From: Zygnema circumcarinatum
Taxonomy: Eukaryota; Streptophyta; Zygnematophyceae; Zygnematales; Zygnemataceae
Direction of reading: 5' to 3'
Assembly (NCBI GenBank): GCA_037447605.1
Contig: CM074809.1
Coordinates: 2,334,728 to 2,398,727, forward strand
DNA length: 64,000 nucleotides
Shown here: positions 1-9,909 of the stretch, in pieces
Layout: every line of letters begins with the position of its first letter
Numbering within the stretch: position 1 is the stretch's first letter
Notes under the pieces: generated by a model
What the model was told of the DNA's origin: nothing
Database searches by the model: none
What the model saw: the letters and a program-made list of their open reading frames with translations, nothing else
Made by a program: the position numbers and the translations under genes

Positions 1-1672
1 GGAAAAAAGGAATTGCAATGCACATCAAAAGAGTAGAGCCTGCAGCATGAATGGAGACCTCTGTCAGCCACCAAAACAGCACCAAACAAATTCGAAAAAA
101 ACAGTCCACTGCAACACATACAAGCAGAACTCTGCACAGTATGCGAGTAACTTTACTGTAGTTTCAGTAGTTTCAGCTTTAGCATTACTTTTTTTTTCCC
201 CCTCAGTTGGCTGCCATAATGAGCTGCGGGCGCAATAGTAGGCAGTCTTACCATTCCACCCGTTGCTCCACCACATGTGTCGGTCCTGCAGGTTCTTCCC
301 TCAAGTACTGATTGCAGAGAAAACTGCAACCTCATATAAAAAAGAGGCGCCCCATCGTGCATGTTCTATCAGAAGTTATCAAAGTTTCTGAGCACATCAT
401 ATCTAATAGAATACCTTTCCGTGCCAACCAATCCACCAACGGACGCGTTACAGGTGGGTTTCAACTCCACTGTGAGTACATGGACTGCTATGCAAAAGAG
501 TTGAGGCTGCTGCTAAGCAAACGTTGAGTGAAAGCATCAGTCTCCATTGCGAGTGCTTGCATGCCCGAATAAGGTGAAGGGATGTGGACCGACTGACCAG
601 CAGAGGGAAGCTAGGCCAACACCCACTAGTAGGAAATCCAGCAGTACAACCCACAGCACCGTTCTTCCCGCTTGAGCAATGCTTGCTCCATAACTGCATC
701 CAACCCAGCTCTGCTCCTCTGCAGCTTTCTGAAACACGATCAAAGGATTGAGCTTAAAAACAGCGAGGAAAACTTAGGAATCATAGAATTTTAGCGAAGG
801 TGTAAGAGAGCTTACGCGGCACAAAAGGCGAGAGAAGCCACAGTCAGGAGGCCGCAGATAATGACAAGAAAAGCTGGATCGTCCCGAGCCCATTGATTTT
901 TTGTCTCTGTACCAGCTCCGCTCCACTCATAAGGGAGCCAAACAAGGATAAGATGCAGTCCATACCATGCATGGTTATGAATTCTTGCTCACTGCAAGAT
1001 TCAACGCTGCTACGTAATGACGCGAAAACCCTGGCGACCGTATCTTGCTGCTTTCATCAACAGACACTTTCCTGCGACGTCACTCCCCTAGTTTATGCCT
1101 CCATCAAAGGAAACTAGCGTTGGGTACGTACGCTTATGGTACTTAGTGTGCTGATACCTGCAAGTCCGAATGCCATACTTTACATGTCAATTGAATGCCG
1201 TAAAACAATTTCAACCCTAAATGCTGCGCATTGCTCAACAATAGACAACATGTCGGTTAAACTTCAAAGTGTCTACGCGTAGATTTAGCTAATGAGGATC
1301 ACGTAACCGTGATAAATAACCTCCAGCAGACTTCCTCTAGAGTTGAATGAGACAACCGCGACCATAAAAACGAAAGAGAAATCCGGTGCAGGGTGCGAAC
1401 CCGCAGGACTCACACAATCTTTGGAGATGTACAGAGGTGCAGCATTTGCCAAAATGTGTACTCGATATCCATCTGTCGCCACTGCATCATGAAACCATCA
1501 AATCCTAAGTGCTCGCCCCTCACCAGCCACGTCTGCTCTCAGCACTTGCAAGAGAAGGCACTTTTCCTGCAGTCACCTTCACAATTCTCCGCAGATAGTG
1601 CGGGAAAAGCGGGTTTGTCCTGCTTGCCGCGGCGCGCGGCCCCCCCCCCCTCGCGCTCATAGTGGGCAGCAT
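1..1672 (-). CDS. UNC50: UNC50 homolog, Golgi/inner-nuclear-membrane protein (3' partial)
   Basis: Multi-pass membrane protein of the UNC-50 family; known members act in Golgi trafficking. Exons read on the minus strand: 1577-1672, 1414-1481, 1132-1157, 816-906, 598-693, 252-323 and 1-39, with phases that agree throughout. The start at 1672 gives MLPTM followed by a short Gly/Ala/Arg stretch, then FPHYLRRIVK, WRQMDIEYTFWQM, YQHTKYHK, WARDDPAF, a hydrophobic segment DFLLVGVGLASLC, VVEQRVEW and FDVHCNSFF, all hallmarks of the plant family in the right order. The protein runs off the left edge before its last membrane segments. It is head-to-head with RBR and shares the region 1673-2465 with it. 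The family call is firm; exact splice ends are inferred from GT/AG and phase. Confidence 0.9.
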
Positions 1673-2465
1673 CTCTCCCTGCGCTCTGCGCCCCCTCGCA
1701 GGCCCTCCTCCCTCCCTCCCTCCCCGTCCTTGTGCTTGTGCTAGGGCAAGGTCAAGGGCAGCTTCGCCGCTTCCCTACCGCCCCTCCGCTCTAAGCAGGG
1801 CATGTCTGGCTGGAAACCGTACGGTTTCGTACGGATGATGCATCTCTATGCTACTGTGCCGTGCAGCTCGCCAGCGCCGTAATGTTCTACATATACGGAT
1901 CCGGGATTCTATGAACGGACATGGAAACAAGCTGTGGAACGGGATGCTATCCCTAACGGCCACAGCGAACCTCGGGGGGCCATGAGCTGACTTGGACGAC
2001 CCGCGCAAAGTGCAAAAGGGCCGCACGTCCTTCCGCGCTCGCCCCGCCATGTGGCGGTCCCCGGGCCGTCGATTGTTGCACGAGCGAGGCATCGCAGTCG
2101 TCCAATTCTGCGCACTGCTGCCGAGCGTCATCCCTGCGCTACGGAAACTGTCGGTACGGCTGCCCGACGGCCCCCCATTGGTCCGATCGTACGGGCAGGC
2201 GCCCTTTTGGGTCGAAACGTTTTCATGGCTGCCCGCGCCCATTCATTCGACTTGCGCGTTTTCCCGCCTTCGCCCTCCGGCGGGCGGGCGGGCAGGAGCA
2301 GGCGAACGGCCGCCGCAGCGGGCCAGGGAGGCGGAGGGCCGGGCAGGGGAGGGAGTGAGGGAGACAGGTGAGGGAAGGGGAGAGTGAGGGGGGGAGGGGA
2401 GAGCAGAGATGCGGAGAGGGGGGGAAAGGGAGGGAGATATGAGTAGGGGTTTGTGAGAGGTGCGT
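1673..2465. promoter_or_regulatory. Shared divergent promoter of UNC50 and RBR
   Basis: 793 bp between the UNC50 start (minus) and the RBR start (plus). It holds CCTCCC-type pyrimidine tracts near 1705-1725, a 14-bp perfect palindrome AAACCGTACGGTTT at 1814-1827, a second CGTACGG at 1828-1834 and a third at 2188-2194, then purine-rich GGGAG tracts at 2370-2440. The GTAC core is the known core of SBP/SPL-type binding sites; that link is inference. Reading frames of 131 and 155 codons here show no family similarity and reflect the GC-rich composition. Confidence 0.55.
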
Positions 2466-5400
2466 ATGGCGGATGGAAAGATGGGAGAGGTGGAAGTGGG
2501 AAAGGGCAGACCTAGAGATGTGGGCGGGAGTGGAGCCGAACTGCTACCGCCGCCGCGAAAGTGTCGGAGGAGGTCTGGAACTCCTGAGAGCTCTTGTCTA
2601 AGGGATGTTGCAGAGGAGGTCGCCAGTCATCTCAGTGAAGGTTCCAGCAAGGAGACAGCTCCTCCGGAGAGGCCTGCCTCGGTGAGTTGGAGGAGGAAAA
2701 GTAGGGAATGATAGCTTTGCTTTTCTTCGGGTCCAGCAGCCAGCCTCGTCAGCCCTTTATATGTTTCCTCGTTCACAGGGTTGGTGTGTACCTGAACATT
2801 TGCACACTGTCTCCTTCTTGTAATTGCAGCGAAAGCAGGAGGGGAGATTAGGGGCGCCTATCCAGTCTCTGTCAGCCTCTGCTCCTTCTTCCCCTTTTAT
2901 TTCTCCCGGGTCCTCTCCTTCCTTCTCCTACCTCCACGCAATAGGGCCTGCCAGCTGGCTGCAGGAAGTGGTTGTTCCCTTGAGCCCCGAGCCGGACTCC
3001 TCACTGCTTGAATGTTTCCGAGTATGTGATGGTGGCAATATCAAAGCCGAGGTGGCAGCACGGGCTTCTATTATCACAGAAGCTGTTCTCTCCCGCTGTG
3101 TGGGTCATGAAGGAGGGAGAGTGGGAGGAGGCGGAGAGGATAAAGCGTGGGTGAAGGCAAGGCAAAGTGAGGCGGTGAAGCTTTACTATCGAGTGCTGGC
3201 TGCAATGTGTCGAGTTGAATCCGAGCGCCTCCGAAGCAATAATCTCACGTCTCTCCTCACAAACGAACGCTTTCAGCGATGCATGTTGGTCTGCGCAGTA
3301 GAGCTGGTTCTGGCCTGCCATCGAACCGCAGTAATGTTTCCGGAGACTCTCGCACCAATAGGTGTTACTGCGTTTGATGTGGGGAAAGTAGTAGAAAGCT
3401 TTGTTCGGCATGAGGATAGTCTTCCAGGTGAACTGAAAAGGCATCTAAACTCCTGTGACGAACGCATTCTTGAAAGCCTCGCGTGGGAAGGAGGCTCGTC
3501 GCTTTATTCCACTCTCGCTGTTGCTCGCAAGTGTCTGCTTCCAGAGATGCAGCGCCTAGAGCTTCTGCCGGGCCCGCTCCCCTCCTTGGACGAGATTGCT
3601 CTTAATACCGCTTCCAAAACAACGCTCACCTCTGCCCCTGAAACTTCGAAGGGTGAGCTTGTTTTTTTTTCACCGCCATCCTGTCACTCGCTGCTTGTGC
3701 AGAGTTATTGGAGAACGCTTTCTGTTTATGGTGAAATCATCCATTCTTTTGTCCAGTTATTTTTTAGATATATGCGGCTGGAGAGGTTTCCCTGAATCGT
3801 TTGTATATTGCAGGGGCAGGCAGCCGCATCCCTGCGGAGAGCCCATGCACTTCGCCTGGGCCCTTATTGACATCTCCTCTTAGACCAACTAGTAGTGCTC
3901 TACATGGGGTTGGAGAGGCTCATTTGGTGCAAACTGTTCGTTCGCCTAATATGGAGCGATCATGCCCTTCTTCCGCGTTCACATCTCCTGTCAAACGAGA
4001 ACCACTTTCACTCCCTCACCTGCACTCAGCTTTCGCGAGGTATATTACAGGGTTTGTCTGGTCTATGCTTTGGCTTTGCGTCGTTGACGTAGGGTTGCCT
4101 GTCAATATTTGCAAAACGTCCCTATCGAAAGAAACACGGCTCAACATGTTGGAAAAGTGTTTGTTCGTAATCTTTGTCAGTTGACGCCTGCAGGATGAAT
4201 CCATCTGAGCGTCTGTTGTAACGATTCCTAGTTGTAGGCTATCTTGGTTGCACGTGGCAAATCTGGCAGCTATGGATGACGAAACGACCATGGGAACAAT
4301 AACGACTGATTTCTCACAGTAGTGCAAGCTGCTGGTACTGAATGGTTATGGCAGATATCTAGATTGTATTGACAGTTGTATATTAATGAATGGCAATTGA
4401 TCAAAAGATCAAAAGACTACTATATGCCTGCCTGCTTTATTGAATTTCACGGCTGCTCCAGGTTTCTTGTAAGCTTCTGACTTGTCCTTGGAAGCGTATT
4501 GGGTACAGCCCGCAGAAGCCTAGCCCAACAGGTGGTGGGGAAACTTGCGCAGAAATGCAGATGAGCGTATTCTTTCGGAAGGTGAGATTACAGTCAGAGT
4601 TCAGTTATCCTTAGAGTAGAGGACAGGCGCCTTACCACGTGGGAGCTCGCCTGATTGTGCAAAGCAACTCAGTTTGAAAAGGCGTCTCCTGTTTTACGCA
4701 GGTGTTAAAGCTCGCTGCCATTCGAATAAGATCGCTCTGCGATCGGCTCCAGCAGGCGACTGTTCTGGCTGAGCAGGTGTACCGCTTAGTATCGCATGCA
4801 CTACATCAGCAAACAGCCCTATTTTTCAATCGCCACCTTGACCAGATTATCCTCTCGGCTATTTATGGTGTCTCTAAAGTAAGGAGTTCCGTTCCGCTTG
4901 AGGTATGGCTTTGTTGTTACCTCCTCCAAACAGAGACGGAGTTAATTTTTGGATTCCTGTTGTTTGGGGTTTGTTCACTCTGCTGCAGGTGAGTCACTCA
5001 GCAGTGACTTTCAAGGACATCATTTCTCACTACCGCAAGCAGCCACAATGCAAGATGCATGTTTTCCGGAGTGTGCTCATTGATGGAAAGCCAGGGCCTG
5101 GAAAGGTAAGGGTTTGAGCCTCTACCTGTTTGTCCTCCGTCAAGCCCTTGCAGCTTACTGGCTTTATATTAAGTGATGGGCGCTCGTATATGAATCCTAA
5201 TTTTACTTCACTTGCAGGCCAGAGGCGACATCATTCGCTTCTATAATGAGGTTTTTGTCCCAGCATGCAAAGCCTTTCTGTTACAGCTGGCACAAGCTCC
5301 GTCAGCTTCGCCTTCAAGATGCGCAGTTGACAGCAAACTTGACAGTGAGTCACCCACTCCCTTTTTGCTCAGCTGCTTTTGCTACACTTTGCCAGAAGGC

Positions 5401-6044
5401 ACATCTGAGAAAACGTTTAACGCTTGATTGGTCTCGCAGCTCCTCTATCGCCATTTTCAGCACTCCCACAAGTATCCCCGAAGAAAGTTTCAGCATCACA
5501 TAATGTCTACGTGTCTCCGATGCGTTCTGGCACGGTAATTTCTACTTCCCTTCACTTCTTTGGTCTTGAAGAGTTTGCTACATTGCCTACAGGTGATGTT
5601 TGCTTTCGTGTTATACTGAAACGGTGTCGTTTTGTTTTTTGTGTGGAAGCCAGGCAGAGGCACTTCTTTCACCTCGATCACGGCAGATGTGTACTTGTCT
5701 TGGTGAAAGCAGCTCCCCATATCAAAGCCCAGCAAAAAACTTAGCTGCAATCAATAGCCGCATCAGCGCCTCTAGGTGTGCCTCTCTCCCCCTCCCCCCC
5801 CTCCCCCACCGAGCCTTAAGCTGACGAGCATAGGCTCGTGAGTTTACCGCACTGTGCATTCAAAGCTGTGCCCTAGAAAGTTAGAAGGCACCTTACCATT
5901 TTGTTTCTTTGGAATTGTAACACGAACAGACGACTTGGTCGCCTCGAGTTCAGTGACTCGGGGAGTGATGCAGCAGGCAGTGGGCGGGCGGAGTCAGGGG
6001 GGGGGTTCTCACCAACTTTAAAACGGCCTCGTTTAGATCGATGA
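2466..6044 (+). CDS. RBR: Retinoblastoma-related protein without the N-terminal RB domain
   Basis: Pocket protein that binds E2F/DP and LxCxE proteins to hold cells in G1. Exons: 2466-2681, 2830-3652, 3814-4039, 4509-4581, 4702-4878, 4989-5105, 5218-5344, 5440-5534, 5654-5775, 5930-6044; all phases agree and give 696 residues. Pocket A (about residues 105-300) includes ILESLAWEGGSSLYSTL. A spacer with SP sites and GGGETCAEM follows. Pocket B (about 440-590) includes KLAAIRIRSLCDRLQ, FFNRHLDQIILSAIYGV and HYRKQPQCKMHVFRSV. The C-terminal part has LSPF, VSPKKVSASHNVYVSPMR, YQSPAKNLAAIN and ends LKRPRLDR. Plant RBRs are near 1000 residues. Here only about 75-100 residues precede pocket A, so the N-terminal cyclin-like domain (DUF3452) is missing, or lies in an exon I cannot see. 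A CAG repeat follows in the 3' region. Confidence 0.92.
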
Positions 6045-6073
6045 GCCTCCGTGCAGTCGCAGCCGGAGGAGCA

Positions 6074-6101
6074 TGGCAGCAGCAGCAGCAGCAGCAGCAG
6101 C
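6074..6101. repeat. (CAG)9 microsatellite in the RBR 3' region
   Basis: About nine uninterrupted CAG units begin roughly 30 bp after the RBR stop at 6044, so they are probably transcribed in the 3' UTR and not translated. Confidence 0.85.
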
Positions 6102-7473
6102 TCTTAAATCGCAAAACTTGCCAGGTCTGTTCCGTAGGGGCAGAACAGCTTTCGCGGAAGCACGCGCAGTGAATACAGCAGCTCACTTACACATGGCACT
6201 ATGGCTGTAATCTGCATTGAGCTCCGTTGCGGGGAAGGTGGGTACAGTACAGGAATGGAAAGAGCATAGGCAGCTTGTACATGTTCAGTTTTGTGGCTAA
6301 AGTAGACCTCTGCATGCCGCACACTTCCAGTTCTACTAGAAAATATATCAGACCTAATATGCTGGAAGGCCACTAACGTCTGCTGAACCTATACTTCGCG
6401 AAGCTGCATTTGTTGGAGTAGTACTACTTACTGACTGACAGACGGTGCAAGAATCTGGCGGAGGATTTAGAAAGGAAGGGAGGATGAAGAGGGGCCACTT
6501 ATGTACAGTGTTGGAATAGTTTCGGGCCCAAAGAGAAGAGCAATATGCGTGTGCGACGCACAAGTGTGAAAATGCAGGGCATGTCTATGGTTATCCCCTG
6601 TATCAGGTGAAGGCCCGAAAGGATTACTCAAGTCGAGTACCACTGGGCAACCTTACGACAATTTGAACGGCCCTTTTGGGTGTTTTTGTTGTGTTTTGTT
6701 TATGGGGGCACCGTGGCCCTACCCTACCCTTGGGTGTTAAGTTTGCATGGCGGAAAATGAAGGGCCCAATATCGTGTTCCAATATCATCCATGCATTTAG
6801 GGTTTCTGGACTGCATGCGTACAATGCATGAATACAAAACGATGTTATGGTCTCGAATTGTGCTGTTGCTATCTGCATTGGACCCACGAGCTCTCACTTC
6901 AGTTGGGGAATTGAGAACGATGCACGACTCCCTAGGCATTATTCAAAAATATTTGAATATCGGAAAATTCCTTGCTCTTTATTATCTCTGAACAGACATG
7001 TGCCTGCTGCTTTCCGGGAATCATGCCTGACAGCGTGTGTTACAGAAGCTTGAATAAGCAAAACTTTTCTCAGTATGTGTACCAGCTGCAGCTGATTTGG
7101 GGCAGCAATTTTCACTTCTTAACTTCTGACCTACACTAGGCCAGCACACTTCATTACCAACTCGAGCTTTCCGTCAGAGCCACCAAGGCAGTCCTCTGAG
7201 AGACAACAGGATGGCCTAGTTATAATTTGCGCAAAAACTGTGGACTTCCCGTAATCACCAGCCGCAAGACTGCGAAGCGAGGTCCGTAAGATCCTTCGGC
7301 ATTAAACGTGTGGCAGAAGAACAAAGTCGAAAGCCTTCACGTAATTTCTGCGTAAGTTTCAACTATCACTGTAACGTATACGTATCCTCCGCCGGGCGCA
7401 ACTACGGGGAGAAGCGAAAGAAAATCGAGTCAATCCACAGCTGCGGATGTTGAGTGCACAGCTTGAGATGGCA

Positions 7474-7529
7474 AAATTAACGTCTCAGTACGAAATGAGC
7501 AAAATTAACGTCTCAGTTCGAAATGAGCA
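7474..7529. repeat. 28-bp tandem duplication within a short plus-strand frame
   Basis: The unit gcaaaattaacgtctcagt..cgaaatga occurs twice back to back with one difference. It lies in an open stretch (about 7385-7562, plus) that reads ..LRMLSAQLEMAKLTSQYE.. and ends LMRDQKRG before a TAA. The stretch is charged and helix-like but I do not recognise it; it may be a gene relic. Confidence 0.6.
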
Positions 7530-7701
7530 GCTGAAGCTCATGCGTGACCAAAAACGAGGTTAATTAAACACATGCTGATATCAGAATGACTAATCGAATC
7601 AAGTCATTACCCGTGGACCTAAAAACAAGTGGTTGCGCGAAAAACAAAACAGCCTGCAAATTTGCGGTGTCCTCACGCTTATGGACAAAGGAATATAGCA
7701 G

Positions 7702-9262
7702 TTACTCGGATGCCCCGGCCTTCTCCTCACCAGACTTCCCCTCAACATTGGCTTTCTCCTCACCAGCGACCTTCTCCTCACTAGCCTTTTCCACTTCAGA
7801 GGGTATCTTAAGTTCTGCCAAATCATCTGCTACCAAATCTGCCGCCTCCTTTTCCTCCTCTGAAACCGTTCCCAACAACGCAGCCATTTTATCTTGCGCT
7901 TCTTCAAATGCTGACTTGAATTTCTGAGCACCTGCGCAACCAGGGAATAATGCGCGATACCTACTTAAGCAAGAGATGCACAATGATCCTACTGACTTCA
8001 AAAACAAGTTCATAGAAAGAACCTCTAACTGACAACCAAACATATTATCGCAGATACGCTGGGCCAGATAATCAAGACAAAAAAAACCCTAAATACAGTA
8101 AACAATCATGACGATAGCGAAAGTCTGCAGTTCAATAAAAACCACAAACAAAAAGTACATAAACGACAAACGCAAAAAAGACTTACTTTCAACACTTCCA
8201 AAGCGCATGGTGAATAGCTCCTCCTTTAAGTCCCCGTCGGCAAAATCGTTGGCATGCCATACCCAGGTCTTGTCGCTTCCTGCATGCTCCTGCAAGACAG
8301 TGCCCGGAAGGACTGCAGAAACCAGCAACAAAAACCAAATTTATTCAGCTTTATGCATCTAGCCTCTGGCCAATCTAGAAACATAAGACATCGAAGAAGA
8401 CAGAAAGTTCGAGGAAAGGAGCCAAAAAAGAATTTCATTCAAAGGTATTAGGCTGTAAACAACAAAATGTAAGGCCTCAACAACCTGAGCACTTTCTACA
8501 ACAACCAGCAGGCTGCGAAGTAGACGGGAAGCAGCAAACCAGCCACAATCCCGGCATAACAGTCATGTAACCTTTGATAAGCTAACCAGAAAATTGATTG
8601 AAGTGTTAATATAAGCGCCAAACAACTCCAAGACATCCGCCTCCGCAGATCATCAGAACTCGCGACATTTTACATGCATGCTTCTCGAAGGTTGCTGGAG
8701 TGACCTGCATGATTTGCACAAATTTTCAAGGTCCTTTGCTGTCGCATGAGTAACCGAATCTTCTTTGACTCTTTGTGCTCCAACAGCTTTACTTGGCCGA
8801 CTCCGCGCTCCTTCCACTGCGAACCATCCTTATCAAAGCGATAAAGCTTGGCCTTGCTGCAGATGAGGCATGGACACCTCGAATTAGCAAGGAAGCCTCC
8901 AACCACCATAGCAAACGGTAAAGCAAAAACCTAGCACAGAAGCACACCTTTTCGCGGGCGACACGCTCCAGTCGCCATGCCATCAAGCTGAAATTGAATA
9001 ACCATATTCATTCGAAGCCCCTGCGACAATATCAGCTCATTCATGCCTACCTCCAAAGCCCAGGGCAGATTCCTCACATGTCGAAGAGAGCATTTTCATG
9101 TTCCTCTCCTGTGCTAACCGACACCGCTTCCAGCTTCACAATTGGCGCGATGTTGGCTCCCGTATCCTCCTCCTCCCCTTTGGTGTCCGCCTCCTCTGCT
9201 GCATTACTCTGCTCCGGCTCCGTACTCTCCTCCACCTTCTCTCTGTCTTCGTCACCGGCCAT
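7702..9262 (-). CDS. RANBP1: Ran-binding protein 1 (RanBP1)
   Basis: Cytosolic partner of RanGTP that helps RanGAP hydrolyse GTP and releases export and import complexes. Exons on the minus strand: 9078-9262, 8705-8856, 8187-8312, 7702-7931; 230 residues. The acidic N-terminus [13 protein letters not shown] leads into [80 protein letters not shown] and [12 protein letters not shown], the full Ran-binding domain. A charged Glu/Lys/Ala tail (about residues 165-230) is longer than the domain needs and looks disordered. Length and domain match plant RanBP1. It is head-to-head with the RS31-like gene. Confidence 0.93.
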
Positions 9263-9909
9263 GTCTGTAGATCAAAGGCAACAGAGTTCCCCCCCTTCCC
9301 TTTCCGTCCCTTAGAAACGATAGAAACGAGAACGGAGTGCAGGCGCCAAGCGAGAGCCGCCAGCCAAACCACCCCCCGCTTCCTGCAGTCCTCTCTCCCT
9401 CCCTCGCTCTTTCTGGAAGCTTTCACGGTGCGCGTGGCGAGACTTGACGCCGCGCCCTCAAAGTGGAAAAATCACGGAGGCCGCCCCGTCTCAATTGCGC
9501 TCCGTCTGAATGCAAAAACCTGCTCGTCTGAACAGACAGACCCTCGGGCCTAGGGGGCTAGGGGCCTAGGAACCTAGGAGCTAGGGGCTAGGGTCGTGCC
9601 CCCCAAGCCCAACGCTGCAGATCGCAGATATTATCACACGGGTCCATGTGGATCCTGTTCGATGCTGCGTAGTTTTATGTTCCATGTATAATTAAAAAGC
9701 TGACGGGGATCCAAAACTGTATATTTAACTGTAACTGTGACACGGGACGGGTCGGGGTCGCAGCGAGTCGCACGCGTCGCAGCACGGGAGAGTTGCGGAG
9801 GTGGCGCAGGAGGGAGGGAGGGAGTTCAGGGAGTACTGAAGGGGAAGAAAAGGTCCTGCTCTAGGGTAGCCGCTGCTGGGAAGTTGGAACGTCTGAAAGC
9901 GCGGAGGCC
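9263..9909. promoter_or_regulatory. Shared divergent promoter of RANBP1 and the RS31-like gene
   Basis: 647 bp between two divergent start codons. It contains a dense CTAGG cluster at about 9548-9593 and an AT-rich stretch near 9675-9735 (ataattaaaaagc, tatatttaac) that could hold core promoter elements. I see no open reading frame with family similarity. Confidence 0.5.
9548..9593. repeat. CTAGG-rich cluster
   Basis: Five or six irregular copies of CTAGG or CCTAGG within about 46 bp, between RANBP1 and the RS31-like gene. Confidence 0.8.

Larger units (their letters stand above)
6045..7701. other. Convergent intergenic region, RBR to RANBP1
   Basis: 1.66 kb between the stop codons of RBR (plus) and RANBP1 (minus). 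Apart from the CAG run near 6075 and a short tandem duplication near 7475-7530, I see no gene. Frames of 60-90 codons on both strands show no family features. Confidence 0.5.

Noticed and set aside
1992-2387. 131-codon frame in the UNC50/RBR promoter as a missing RBR N-terminus
   Set aside because: Translated sequence does not resemble the RB N-terminal domain and is not joined to exon 1 by good splice signals.
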